From the NCBI GenBank assembly GCA_035500775.1, contig DATJWY010000175.1:1-6175 (forward strand): DNA of 6,175 nt, written 5' to 3'. Position numbers and translations under genes: made by a program. Position 1 is the first letter of the stretch, and each line of letters starts with the position of its first letter. The DNA comes from DATJWY01 sp035500775 (lineage in GTDB: Bacteria > Pseudomonadota > Alphaproteobacteria > Acetobacterales > Acetobacteraceae). The notes beneath the pieces were generated by a model. The model saw nothing but the letters and a program-made list of their open reading frames with translations, had not been told where the DNA came from and did not search any database. Shown here piece after piece: positions 6,165-6,175 of this stretch.

Positions 6165-6175
6165 CGATCATTTAA

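Overview
The window is GC-rich DNA with four confident chromosomal genes and three related palindromic intergenic repeats. The MetK and TrmB sequences, the strong GC bias at third codon positions and the style of the repeats suggest an alphaproteobacterium, most likely of the Rhodospirillales/Acetobacteraceae type. This placement is inferred from protein and repeat character, not from a marker gene.

Layout. Positions 1-45 are non-coding flank starting with a run of nine C. A large minus-strand gene (46-2604, or 46-2640 with an upstream GTG start) encodes an MgtA-type P-type Mg2+ transport ATPase. Its upstream region (2605-3033) holds a candidate sigma70-like promoter in an AT-rich patch, a leader with short repeats, a 14-bp palindrome and a composite palindromic repeat (R1). 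R1 also lies at the 3' end of the next minus-strand gene (3034-3759), an endonuclease/exonuclease/phosphatase (EEP) fold enzyme with all expected catalytic residues but unknown substrate. A 283-bp divergent intergenic region follows, with a weak metK promoter candidate and a hairpin that could mask the metK ribosome binding site. metK (4043-5230, + strand) encodes S-adenosylmethionine synthetase. A second composite repeat (R2, 5238-5371) separates it from trmB (5389-6084, + strand), the tRNA (guanine-N7-)-methyltransferase. A simpler repeat (R3, 6118-6164) follows trmB.

How the genes relate. metK makes SAM and TrmB uses it, and the two genes are neighbours on the same strand. mgtA and the EEP gene have no evident functional link to them.

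The main non-genic signal is the repeat family. The same two-stem unit follows the 3' ends of EEP, metK and trmB, each time in the same orientation relative to the gene. In two cases a second, inverted unit is added, which makes a MITE/BIME-like palindrome. R2 has terminal inverted repeats of 23 bp that differ only in a 3-base loop, and it ends 17 bp before the trmB start codon, where no Shine-Dalgarno is visible. No novel protein system, CRISPR array, tRNA, rRNA, intact IS element or prophage gene was found.
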